In this document: piece after piece, positions 1 through 8,136 of the stretch | Layout of the letters: every line of letters starts with the position of its first letter | Numbering within the stretch: position 1 is the stretch's first letter | NCBI RefSeq assembly: GCF_000420705.1 | Contig: NZ_ATVL01000008.1 | Coordinates: 1 to 64,000 of the forward strand | Source of the DNA: Hymenobacter norwichensis DSM 15439 | Lineage (GTDB): Bacteria; Bacteroidota; Bacteroidia; Cytophagales; Hymenobacteraceae | DNA length: 64,000 nt | Direction: 5' to 3' | Notes under the pieces: model-generated | Database searches by the model: none | Told to the model about the DNA's origin: nothing | Seen by the model: the letters and a program-made list of their open reading frames with translations, nothing else | Position numbers and translations under genes: made by a program

Positions 1-90
1 GAAGGGTCGTCGGAGATGACGACGTAGATAGGCGGGAAGTGTAGAGCGCGAAATCGCACAGCTGACCCGTACTAATGACCCGAACGCTTC
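1..90 (+). rRNA. 23S ribosomal RNA, 3' end (partial)
   Basis: The first 90 bases read as the conserved 3' terminal region of large-subunit rRNA: the segment with GTAGATAGGCGGGAAGTGTA, then the closing helix ending near CCCGAACGCTTC. A 5S gene follows about 90 bases later in the same direction, as expected for an rRNA operon. The 5' part lies outside the window. The exact 3' end is estimated. Confidence 0.9.
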
Positions 91-181
91 TACCAACAAC
101 GCACGCTGTACCGCTGGTTTTCTTTCTTGCCCTTGTGTCAACAACATGACGCGGTTTCGGAACACGAACTGCGACACCAGT

Positions 182-292
182 AATGGTGGCTTTAGCCCGG
201 GTGTTCACCTCTTCCCATTCCGAACAGAGTCGTTAAGCCCCGGAGCGCCTATGGTACTGCCTTCATCGGTGGGAGAGTCGGTCGCCGCCAAC
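182..292 (+). rRNA. rrf: 5S ribosomal RNA
   Basis: Typical 5S sequence with the GTTCACCTCTTCCCATTCCG and GAACAGAG loop segments, and GGTACTGC...GGGAGAG in the 3' half. The closing helix pairs TGGTGGC near 184 with GCCGCCA near 284. Length about 108-110 nt. It is the last gene of the rRNA operon and is followed directly by an intrinsic terminator. Confidence 0.93.
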
Positions 293-305
293 CTTACTGT
301 ACCCC

Positions 306-350
306 ACACCGCCCCTCCGGCCCCGCGCCGTTGAGGGGCGGTGTTGTTTT
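306..350 (+). terminator. Intrinsic terminator of the rRNA operon
   Basis: Hairpin ACACCGCCCCT / AGGGGCGGTGT with a 17-nt loop, followed by TGTTTT. It lies just downstream of 5S rRNA. Confidence 0.9.
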
Positions 351-1089
351 ATAACTCGGCCTACTTAGAGAAGAGGTAAAGAAATAGTATGGTATTAGTT
401 AATTATTCAATTATGTTGGAAGAAGGAATTCTGATCTCACAGAGTTGTAATGAAGACTGGAGATGATAGACGAGAAGGTTCTATGAGAATCCTGTTGCTC
501 GGTGGCAATAAGTCGTTTTATGCCACGTTCAACGATAAGATCATCGACCTCTCTTTCCGAAAAAACTAAACGCGTCTGGATCCTACCTACCATGGACGCC
601 AGCGCGGTGCCTTGCTATCTACTAGCAATAGTAAGGCTACATCTACCGCGTAGACAACAAAGGTAAGGTCGTTGTTCGCGGCCTGCATTTATTATTTGTT
701 GCCCAGTTTGTGTACGCGGGCCGTTAACTTATTGTGGAAGCCGGCCTCAAGTTGGGCGGTCCTATACCGAACCTGTTCAATTAGCCGTTGCACTCCACAC
801 TTGCATACCCCGGCTACAGCGGAGCTTCTCGCAATGCCTGACGGAACACAATACCCTAGTGCTTAAGCCCGCCTGAACAAGTCGCTGTGCGACAAGCGTT
901 TGCCCGCCACGGCCAGCGCTACGGTACCCGTCAGCTGCGGGCAGAACATGCGCAAAGCTCTTCCTACTGTCAATCTGCAAAGGCTAACGGTAATGCCCAA
1001 TCAAGTCATTGAAATCGATGGCCACAACGAAGATGCTCGCCAATTGCTTGAGGATGTTATGCAAGCTGTACGGCAATAATTGTGTGGCG
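351..1089. other. Decayed region without an intact gene
   Basis: No open frame here looks like a real protein. The stretch sits between the rRNA terminator and a broken integrase and holds transposase debris. One small frame, 993-1079 on the plus strand (28 codons ending VMQAVRQ), could be the tail of another lost gene. I see no RNA gene. Confidence 0.6.
878..960 (+). pseudogene. IS3-family transposase remnant (helix-turn-helix region)
   Basis: Read from 878 on the plus strand the frame gives VRQAFARHGQRYGTRQLRAE. This strongly resembles the conserved 'YG.rrl..eL' segment before the integrase core of IS3-family OrfB. No DDE core, no intact start and no terminal repeats are visible, so only a fragment survives. 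Identification rests on motif recognition alone. Confidence 0.6.
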
Positions 1090-2138
1090 GGCGGTGTGCA
1101 TGGTCACCAGCTCATACTTATGTAGCGGCGTCTCAACCAAGCTTCCGGCCATTACCTGCACCAACTCCACGGTTGAGGGTGCCCAGCCAGCCGCAGCACC
1201 CGCTTCAGGTAGCGGTTCATCACTTTATTGTTCCGCATTGGTAGCAAGCGGGTGCGCTGGCCATCAGCGTGCCGGTCTATCACTAAGGCCGCGTCCGACG
1301 TCAGCAGATTCTGACCCGCTTGCGCGTTTTGCTTTAGGTGAGGCGCAACACCCGTCCACCGTACCAGGTTTTCACGTTGCCCGAGTGCAGCAGCAATGAA
1401 TCGGAGTAGCGTAACCCCATGTAGTAGCAAAACAGAAACACCTCCCGTACCGGCACCAGATTGGCTAGCAGCACCGCTACGCGCAACTTTTCCAGTTCCG
1501 CCGCCGATAAATACACCTTATACACGTCAGCAGAAGTGACTTTCAACTGCTTCATATCCACAGCGTATAGCCTCGCTTATTGCTTTGACCGCCGTGTACA
1601 CGGAGTTAGCCGACAGCTTGCGCTCCATCGTCATAAAAGCCAGAAAACCGTCATGAGCCGCCAGATCGTACCCGCTTACGGTCAGGGGCCGGCCCAGCTT
1701 TTTCTCATAACCGGCCAGCCAGTTGCGCACGACCAGGTAATGCCGCAGGGTTTCGTACATGTAGCCCCGCCCGCGCAGCACCGTCCGAAAGTCATCCATC
1801 AGCGTCACCAGCCCTTGCTGTTTCTCAACCACCGGCTCTTCAGTTGGGGGCGCCAGCGCTTTGCGCAAGCCTTCCACAGTCGGCGTTTCGCCGGCAGCCC
1901 GGAGCTTACGCCACCAGTCATTGACTTGCTCGATGCGCAGCGTCAGATACTGATTGGCTTCGTCGGCTCCCGTGAATGAGCGTCGGAACTGCTGCCGGTC
2001 TGCGTTCCATTCGGCGGGCTTGCATTTCTCGCCGGTAGCACATTTGAGGCGGGCACCATCGAGGTACACCACCAGATGCACCGGACAGCGCCCTACGCTG
2101 TCTTTTTTATCGGTGCGGAGTACGAATTGGGTAGTCAT
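1090..2138 (-). pseudogene. Tyrosine recombinase/integrase, frameshifted
   Basis: The 5' part (2138 down to 1527, start MTTQFVLRTDKKDS) has the N-terminal arm-binding beta domain and SAM-like core-binding domain of Bacteroidota phage-type integrases. The frame then breaks. A second frame (about 1561-1334) carries FCYYMGLRYSD, which matches the region around the first catalytic Arg. A third (about 1430-1152) reads LLPMRNNKVMNRYLKRVLRLAG, typical of the middle of the catalytic domain. Traces of the C-terminal part (VELVQVMAGS...KYELVT) continue to about 1090. At least two frameshifts make it non-functional. It lies 155 bp downstream of the 3' end of tRNA-Thr, the usual place for an integrase of a tRNA-inserted element. 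Confidence 0.8.
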
Positions 2139-2228
2139 TGCCGGAGGGGGGCGTTAGGGGGGGCGTGACTCGCGTCGTAAACCCCCGATTTCGCGTCGTA
2201 GACCACCGAGCGGCTTAGACGCAAAAAA

Positions 2229-2270
2229 CCCGGAAAACTGCCTCTGCTACGCGAGAAGCCATTTTCCGGG
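2229..2270 (-). terminator. Intrinsic terminator downstream of tRNA-Thr
   Basis: On the minus strand CCCGGAAAA pairs with TTTTCCGGG, followed by TTTTTTG. It lies just past the 3' end of the tRNA. Confidence 0.8.
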
Positions 2271-2292
2271 TACTCCGGGTTGTAATTATAAG

Positions 2293-2365
<73 letters not shown>

Positions 2366-2454
2366 GTGCTGATGATGCAAAACTAAGTCAGCAAATGCGT
2401 TTTCCAAGCCTATTTAAAAAATTTTATGTCGCAAAAACAGGAAATGCCTGATTG

Positions 2455-3924
2455 TCAAGGCTTGAAAAATGCGGTGGCTACTGCTTCATCTTGGCAATAG
2501 ATATCGGCGTAAAAGCGAATCTGTTTGTTTTGTACATCGCAGGTGTAGTATCGCACCCGAATTGGCAGACCCTGAGCTAAATCGTAACGACACCGTTCAT
2601 GAGAGGCAATATTGCGGTGGATATCGGGTAAGGCACCTTGCTGGGCTTCGCGCTTTAGCAGGAAAGTAGCTAGGTCTAGTGGTTTCTCAATGCGGATGCA
2701 GCCGTGACTGCGGGCGCGCTTAGGCTCTCGGAATAACGCTCGGGCGGGAGTGTCGTGGAGGTAAATACCATGCTGATTGGTGAAATAGAACACCATATTC
2801 CCTAATGCATTGTGCCGGCCAGCCGTTTGTCGAATGGTGTAAGGAAAAGCTTGGGGCGTGAGGCGCTGCCAATTCACGCGCCAAGGATTTACGCGCCGTC
2901 CTCGGTAGTCGAGCAGAAAGTAGTTATTGTCGGATAGAAATCCTGGGTTATGTTGAAGTTCCGGTAGAATTTCATTGACTGCAATGCTATAAGGTACGCG
3001 CCATTCTGGGGCTGTAACAAACACAGTAATCCGGCTGTCGAGGGTGGGAGTGGGGGTGGCGGGTTTGCCTACCACGATGCGGTGAGTTTGTACCACCTGC
3101 CCTCTCTGAACCAGATGGAGCTGATAGGCGGCAATGTTGACCAAGGCGTAGTCGCCGGAGTCGGGGAGGTGTACATCCCAACGCAGGCGCTCCAGGTTAA
3201 GGGCTACGCGCCGGAAGTCGGCGGCATTGCCGGTGGTCGGGCGTAGCGAGTCGGGGTAGAGGCGTAGGGTATGGCTCCAAGCCTGCTGAAGCTGCTGATA
3301 CGCCCGGCTGGTTGGCTGGCAGGTAAGAAAAGTTGGAGAGAAATTAGGGCTGGTTAAAGCCTGGAGTAGCCCGCTGATTGCTTCCTGTGCATGCGGTTGG
3401 GTAAATTCGGTAGGTGTAAGCGTGAGCGGATGCAGGCGGCCATAGCGTAAGTGCGTGGAAAAGCGCAGCAGTGCATCGGTGAGGCGCAATTCGAAGCCAG
3501 CTAGAGTAGCGGTAGTAGCGGTTTTGGTGGGCGGTAGCTGCAACGAGTCGGGGAGGGCGGACAGCGCCGACCATGAATAGGTTAGCGGGTCAAGACCAAA
3601 CTCGGGGGCGCTACGTAGCAACGCTAGGGCTTGTCGGGCCTGTTGATTCCAGGTGAGTGAATCTAAGTGGGTCCAGGCAGGAGCGAAGTTGCGTTGTGCA
3701 TAGAATTGCTGCACGACTGGGCCAGCTACCAAATGAAGCTGCGAGTATGTGGCTGTCGAGCCCAATGCCACAGTATCAAGCGCCATACGAAGCGAACGGG
3801 CGGCTGGGGTGGCTAGTAGCTGGGGGATGGTGGCTCGGGCTGGCAGGTTTGCTAGTGAAAACAAACTGCTTGTAGTAGTTAGCCACAGTAAAGTGGTCCG
3901 TACATTCCTTCTCAACCGTTCCAT
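2455..3924 (-). CDS. Murein L,D-transpeptidase, YcbB/YkuD family
   Basis: Predicted exported cell-wall enzyme of 489 residues that would form or exchange L,D-crosslinks in peptidoglycan. The start chosen at 3924 (MERLRRNVRTTLLWL) gives a signal-peptide-like N-terminus; an upstream in-frame start at 4002 would only add an unrelated stretch. Residues about 60-270 form the YcbB-type scaffold (FAPAWT, then repeated 'lD...Y' segments). The YkuD catalytic domain follows with the S-H-G-C-I-R signature, His407 and Cys409 being catalytic. The conserved family arrangement supports a YcbB-like rather than a small ErfK-like enzyme. It stands alone, divergent from the next gene across 324 bp. Confidence 0.9.
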   Translation of the reverse strand: MERLRRNVRTTLLWLTTTSSLFSLANLPARATIPQLLATPAARSLRMALDTVALGSTATYSQLHLVAGPVVQQFYAQRNFAPAWTHLDSLTWNQQARQALALLRSAPEFGLDPLTYSWSALSALPDSLQLPPTKTATTATLAGFELRLTDALLRFSTHLRYGRLHPLTLTPTEFTQPHAQEAISGLLQALTSPNFSPTFLTCQPTSRAYQQLQQAWSHTLRLYPDSLRPTTGNAADFRRVALNLERLRWDVHLPDSGDYALVNIAAYQLHLVQRGQVVQTHRIVVGKPATPTPTLDSRITVFVTAPEWRVPYSIAVNEILPELQHNPGFLSDNNYFLLDYRGRRVNPWRVNWQRLTPQAFPYTIRQTAGRHNALGNMVFYFTNQHGIYLHDTPARALFREPKRARSHGCIRIEKPLDLATFLLKREAQQGALPDIHRNIASHERCRYDLAQGLPIRVRYYTCDVQNKQIRFYADIYCQDEAVATAFFKP

Positions 3925-4248
3925 AGCACAGGAGCAATAGCGAGAAACGGACAGGATACACCAGCAACGTCTACACGCTCTTTGCCTACTAAAAGATACC
4001 ACTCTCGGTATGTGAAAACAATAGCTATGTAACTGGTTTTCTGTAAGTATAATGCCTTTGTAAAATATTTATTGCTATATCAATAAATATTTGTATTATA
4101 ATTGATAGTTTACTTGCGATGCAACTGACATACGCCTCCTATTTGGGGTAGTATCTACATAGTCATAAAGAAGGGAGACACTAGCTGCCTTTCTCTTTCT
4201 GCTCTATCCAGCGAGTTCTGTTATTTAACACTTACCTGACTATCCTGT

Positions 4249-6795
4249 ATGAAACTAACACCTCTTCACCACGCCTATAAGCAAGCAGCATGGGCATGCT
4301 TGTTACTATTTAGTGTACTCTTTCCCCGGTATGGGTTCACGCAAAACGCAATCTATCGGATAAGTGCGGGCGGAGCAGCTTTACCAACTTCTATCGGTAG
4401 CTTCAGTGCTGATCAGTACTTTTCAGGCGGTAGTACAGCTACAGCTAGCTCTAGCGTGAGTATTGCGGGTACTAGTGACCCTGCGCTGTACCGTAGTGAC
4501 CGGAACGGCGCATTCACGTACGCTTTGCCAGTAGCCAACGGTACTTACACCGTGGTGCTTCACTTTGCTGAATTGACCTTCACGCGAAACAACCAGCGGG
4601 TGTTCGATGTAAATGCCGAGGGCAGGAAAGTGCTGGCTAACTATGATATTGCGCGTAAAGTTGGAGCCCTATCGGCCACCACCGAGCGGCTGACAGTAAC
4701 TGTAGCGGATGGGGCGCTGACGCTAGCTTTTATTGCAGGTAAGGCCAGCGTACCAAAAGTGTGCGCTATTGAGGTTCTCTCGACGGCACCGGCTTGTTCC
4801 CTAGCTGCTCCCGTTGTTGCTGCGCCCAACGTGTATTGTGTTGGCAGTATGGCAGCGCTGTTAAGCAGTCATGTCACGCTAAGTGGTGGGGCTACGTTGC
4901 TGATTTATACGAGTGCCACCCAAGGTAGTCCGATACCCGATTTTCGGCCGTCCACTAGCATTGCGGGCACTAGTATCTATTATGTTGCGCAGGTGGCCGG
5001 AGGCTGTGAAAGCAGCCGGACTGCCATTGCTGTAACGGTCAATGAGCCTGCCAAGCCTGGTGTAACCACTCCGCTAGCATACGTGCAAGGAACTGTTTCG
5101 GCTCCTCTAAGCAATAGCGTAGCGCTGGCAGCTGGCGCGGCGTTGCGCATCTATACTACGGCCAGCGGCGGTACGGCGCTACCTGCTACCTTCCAGCCCC
5201 CAACCAACACCGTAGGGAGCGTAACGTACTATGTGGCGCAAGTAGTGCAGGGGTGTGAAAGTGGCCGTGAGGCAGTAGTGGTTACTATTACGGCCCCTAC
5301 TACGCCACCTTCTCCTCCTTCCACCACCGGCACCTATACCATTACGGCTACCTACTCGGCCTTGCCAGCTGCCCGTACGGCCACCCATGCGCTACTTAAA
5401 TACAACAAGCGTATTGGGCTGCAACTCACCGACGACGACGGTGGCAAAGTAGACGTTACTTGCATTCCGCAGGTGCTTCATGGAGGAACAGCCGCGGATG
5501 GGGTGACGTACCCCGGTATTACTTATACCGATGGCGCTGGCCGTAGCTTACGGCCGGGCTTTACCTTTGCGGTAACTACGCTCATCAATGGCCAGCCAGG
5601 GCGCGACGGGGCACCAAATGCGGCGTATGCTACGTGGGCTGAATTACAACCACTCCGGGCTCAACGGACCATTGGTTTCTCCAACCATTCCTCTAACCAC
5701 GGCCCCGACTACCCGGCCACTCAGCTGGCCGATGCCGACGCTACGTTTCTGCAAAAGCTCGACCTTATTCCACGGACCGTAACAGTGCCCGGCGGATTTC
5801 CCGGGTTTGTGGCCGCTACTATTGCTGATCCTAAAAAACTAGCGGTTATTTCGCAGGGTTATGGTTCTAATGGGGAAAGTGCCGATGGGCATTTCAGTGA
5901 GGTGCGTTACCTGGATAAGGTCTCGGTGCCCTACGATCCGCCAACAGTGCTAATTCTTACCCGTTATTTTTTCAACCAGGATTGGGGAACCCCTGCTAAA
6001 GCATGGGTCGACGAGAAGTTTCAACTAGCCACCGAAGAATACAATGCTGGCCGTCGGGTGATGCTCTCGGGCTTTGACCATTTTCCGCAGAGCCAGACGG
6101 CCAATTTAGCGGCCTTTTACGCCTATGTTCAACGTCATCCGCTGAATGTAGGTGGCGATAATGTTTGGTTCGCCAACTTGCAGGAATTTGCCGAGTACGA
6201 AGAAATGAAGAAGAAATGCCCCATTAGTGCGCCCGTGGCGAACGGGAACACACTAACCTGGACCGTGGATAAGTCGGCGCTGCCCTCGTATAGCTTGTAT
6301 CAGGATGCCTCCCTGCTGATTCCGACCGAGGGCTTACAGAACGTTTCGGTTACTGGGGCCGACAGTTTCTCGGCGAATGTGGTTACGGGCTTGGTCAATA
6401 TTGCCAAGCTTAATGTAGCAACCCTGACGGCCACGCGGGGAACAACTGGTGCGGTGGTCGGCACCGAGTCAACCACTACGGCGAAGATCAAGACAGCAGG
6501 TGCAAGCACCGCTCCGCAGAAATTGAAGTCTGGTGAGGCTGAGGTGAGTGTTTATCCGAATCCGGCCTCAAAACAAACTACTGTGGCTTTCACGCTGCCA
6601 ACGGCAGAGCGTTACGCGCTTATGCTCTACAACGAGGAAGGTAGGTTAATTGAGCGCATAGCCTCCGGCACCGGGCAAGCCGGTACGCGCTACAGTTACG
6701 CCATTAGCAGCCGCAACCTAAGCTCCGGAATGTACCTGATTCAGCTAATTACTGGTAATGCCAGCAAGATGTTCCGGCTGCATGTGCGTCAATAG
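4249..6795 (+). CDS. T9SS-exported protein: malectin, Ig-like and deacetylase-like domains
   Basis: 848 residues. There is an N-terminal signal peptide (about 1-31). A malectin-like carbohydrate-binding domain follows (about 33-175, with YTVVLHFAELTF and NQRVFDVNAEGR), then two similar Ig-like repeats (about 180-350, each with YYVAQV..GCES). The region from about 380 to 660 resembles a NodB/CE4 polysaccharide-deacetylase fold. It has an Asp cluster (TDDDGG, Asp395-397) in the motif-1 position and HSSNH (His480, His484), which fits the HxxxH metal motif. A type IX secretion C-terminal domain (about 765-848, SVYPNPASKQTTVAF) ends the protein. It is probably a secreted or surface carbohydrate-active enzyme; the deacetylase assignment is an inference from motifs. 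Confidence 0.75.
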   Translation: MKLTPLHHAYKQAAWACLLLFSVLFPRYGFTQNAIYRISAGGAALPTSIGSFSADQYFSGGSTATASSSVSIAGTSDPALYRSDRNGAFTYALPVANGTYTVVLHFAELTFTRNNQRVFDVNAEGRKVLANYDIARKVGALSATTERLTVTVADGALTLAFIAGKASVPKVCAIEVLSTAPACSLAAPVVAAPNVYCVGSMAALLSSHVTLSGGATLLIYTSATQGSPIPDFRPSTSIAGTSIYYVAQVAGGCESSRTAIAVTVNEPAKPGVTTPLAYVQGTVSAPLSNSVALAAGAALRIYTTASGGTALPATFQPPTNTVGSVTYYVAQVVQGCESGREAVVVTITAPTTPPSPPSTTGTYTITATYSALPAARTATHALLKYNKRIGLQLTDDDGGKVDVTCIPQVLHGGTAADGVTYPGITYTDGAGRSLRPGFTFAVTTLINGQPGRDGAPNAAYATWAELQPLRAQRTIGFSNHSSNHGPDYPATQLADADATFLQKLDLIPRTVTVPGGFPGFVAATIADPKKLAVISQGYGSNGESADGHFSEVRYLDKVSVPYDPPTVLILTRYFFNQDWGTPAKAWVDEKFQLATEEYNAGRRVMLSGFDHFPQSQTANLAAFYAYVQRHPLNVGGDNVWFANLQEFAEYEEMKKKCPISAPVANGNTLTWTVDKSALPSYSLYQDASLLIPTEGLQNVSVTGADSFSANVVTGLVNIAKLNVATLTATRGTTGAVVGTESTTTAKIKTAGASTAPQKLKSGEAEVSVYPNPASKQTTVAFTLPTAERYALMLYNEEGRLIERIASGTGQAGTRYSYAISSRNLSSGMYLIQLITGNASKMFRLHVRQ

Positions 6796-7046
6796 TGGCG
6801 TCGTAACCGGCGTGGACCGGCTGTGCTGGTGGTAGATGCTGCGGAAATGTTAGACGGCGGGATACGTGTTTTATCTGTCTGGCAATGGTGCGTGGCTAGC
6901 CGACTATGCGCCGGTGTAGTCTCTGTGGAAATTATAGGACGAGTGAGGGAAATAGGAGGGAAGTGCCGGGTTTCTCGCGGCTGTGGTGTTGCTTTGTGGT
7001 GCTCCGCTATTTTGCGGTCGGCGTCTTACCTCCCATTTTCCGCCTT

Positions 7047-7709
7047 GTGACTACCCCTGACCTGGTTACCCGTACCGCTAATTTTGTTCGCGAAAAATTC
7101 CTGCATGAAGGTTCTGGCCACGACTGGGAGCATATCCGGCGGGTATGGCAGGTGGCTCGCGCCCTAGCCCGCGACACGCCCCATGCCGACCCACTGGTGA
7201 CCGAGCTGGGCGCTCTGCTCCACGACGTAGCCGACTGGAAGTTTCATGATGGCGACGAGGAAGCCGGCCCACGTGCTTCCCGCGCCTGGCTGGAAAGCCA
7301 GCAGGCGGAGGAACGGGTTATTCACGCCGTGGAGGCCATTATCCGTGAAATCAGCTTTAAGGGCGTTGGGGTGCCCACACCCATGAGTACCGTGGAGGGC
7401 GAGTTGGTGCAGGATGCCGACCGGCTTGATGCCATTGGGGCTATTGGGGTGGCGCGGGCGTTTGCCTACGGTGGCCACAAAGGTCGTCCGTTGCACGATG
7501 CCAGCATTGCGCCAGTGCAGCACGCGTCGTTCGAGAGCTACAAGAAAAACACGGCGCCCACCATCAACCATTTCTACGAAAAGCTGCTGCACCTGCGCGA
7601 GCGGCTGCACACGCCTGCAGCCCGCCGGGTAGCTGAGGAGCGCCACGCCTTTATGGAGCAGTTTCTTGCCCAGTTTCTGCGGGAGTGGAACGGCCAGGAC
7701 GTAGGGTAG
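7047..7709 (+). CDS. HD-domain metal-dependent phosphohydrolase
   Basis: 220 residues from a GTG start (VTTPDLVTRTANFVREKFL). The frame is open further upstream to 6906, but that part is Cys/Arg-rich and unlike a family N-terminus. HD-domain residues are clear: HDWEHIRRV, then LLHDVADWK (the HD pair), and QDADRLDAIGAIGVARAF near the C-terminal half. Such YedJ-type proteins are predicted to hydrolyse nucleotides or other phosphoesters; the substrate is unknown. A small lipoprotein gene begins 36 bp after its stop. Confidence 0.8.
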   Translation: MTTPDLVTRTANFVREKFLHEGSGHDWEHIRRVWQVARALARDTPHADPLVTELGALLHDVADWKFHDGDEEAGPRASRAWLESQQAEERVIHAVEAIIREISFKGVGVPTPMSTVEGELVQDADRLDAIGAIGVARAFAYGGHKGRPLHDASIAPVQHASFESYKKNTAPTINHFYEKLLHLRERLHTPAARRVAEERHAFMEQFLAQFLREWNGQDVG

Positions 7710-7745
7710 ATGCCGGGGCCCTTGGGTTTGAATATCTTTGCCGCC

Positions 7746-7988
7746 ATGAAAATGTATACGCTATTCCTGCGGCTGCTCTGGCCGTTGCTGCTGCTGGTTG
7801 TCGTTTCTTCGTGCCGCACCTGCCCCATCCTGTCGTGCCACACCCGCAAGGTGCACTTTCATGATGGAGTGAAGTACCGGGGGCAGCCGATTTTCAAGAA
7901 ACAGAACCCCGCTATTGGGGAGAAAATCAAGGTGTATAATCCCCGTTCGAAGAAGCGTAAAGCCGACAAGAGCAAGACCTTGCGCTAA
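7746..7988 (+). CDS. Small predicted lipoprotein, unknown function
   Basis: 80 residues. The start at 7746 (MKMYTLFLRLLWPLLLL) gives a basic and hydrophobic lead ending in a lipobox VVSSC with Cys23. The mature part is short and strongly basic (HTRKVHFHDGVKYRG, then KKRKADKSK at the C-terminus). I do not recognise a family. It probably sits on a membrane facing the periplasm. It follows the HD gene closely and may share its transcript. Confidence 0.6.
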   Translation: MKMYTLFLRLLWPLLLLVVVSSCRTCPILSCHTRKVHFHDGVKYRGQPIFKKQNPAIGEKIKVYNPRSKKRKADKSKTLR

Positions 7989-8136
7989 GCAGGATAACAA
8001 GGCTGATGAACCACCGAAATCGGGGTTAAATCTAAATAAAACGGGTTTTTTTGCCTATCTTGCAGGCTTAACGCAACCATCATTCACGGTGCCGGAACTG
8101 CCTTCCAAGCAGCGGCCGGCCGACTAAGTTCTCCCT

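Noticed and set aside
411..593. Small minus-strand open frame of 60 codons after the rRNA operon
   Set aside because: No family resemblance, no upstream signal, and it lies in a decayed region.
2200..2215. ACCACCGAGC near the tRNA terminator as a regulon site
   Set aside because: Matches only the first bases of the motif and has no -7 box at the expected distance.
8010..8070. ACCACCGAAAT upstream of gyrA as another regulon site
   Set aside because: No TTTG lies at the 45-nt spacing and the rest of the motif does not match; chance occurrence.
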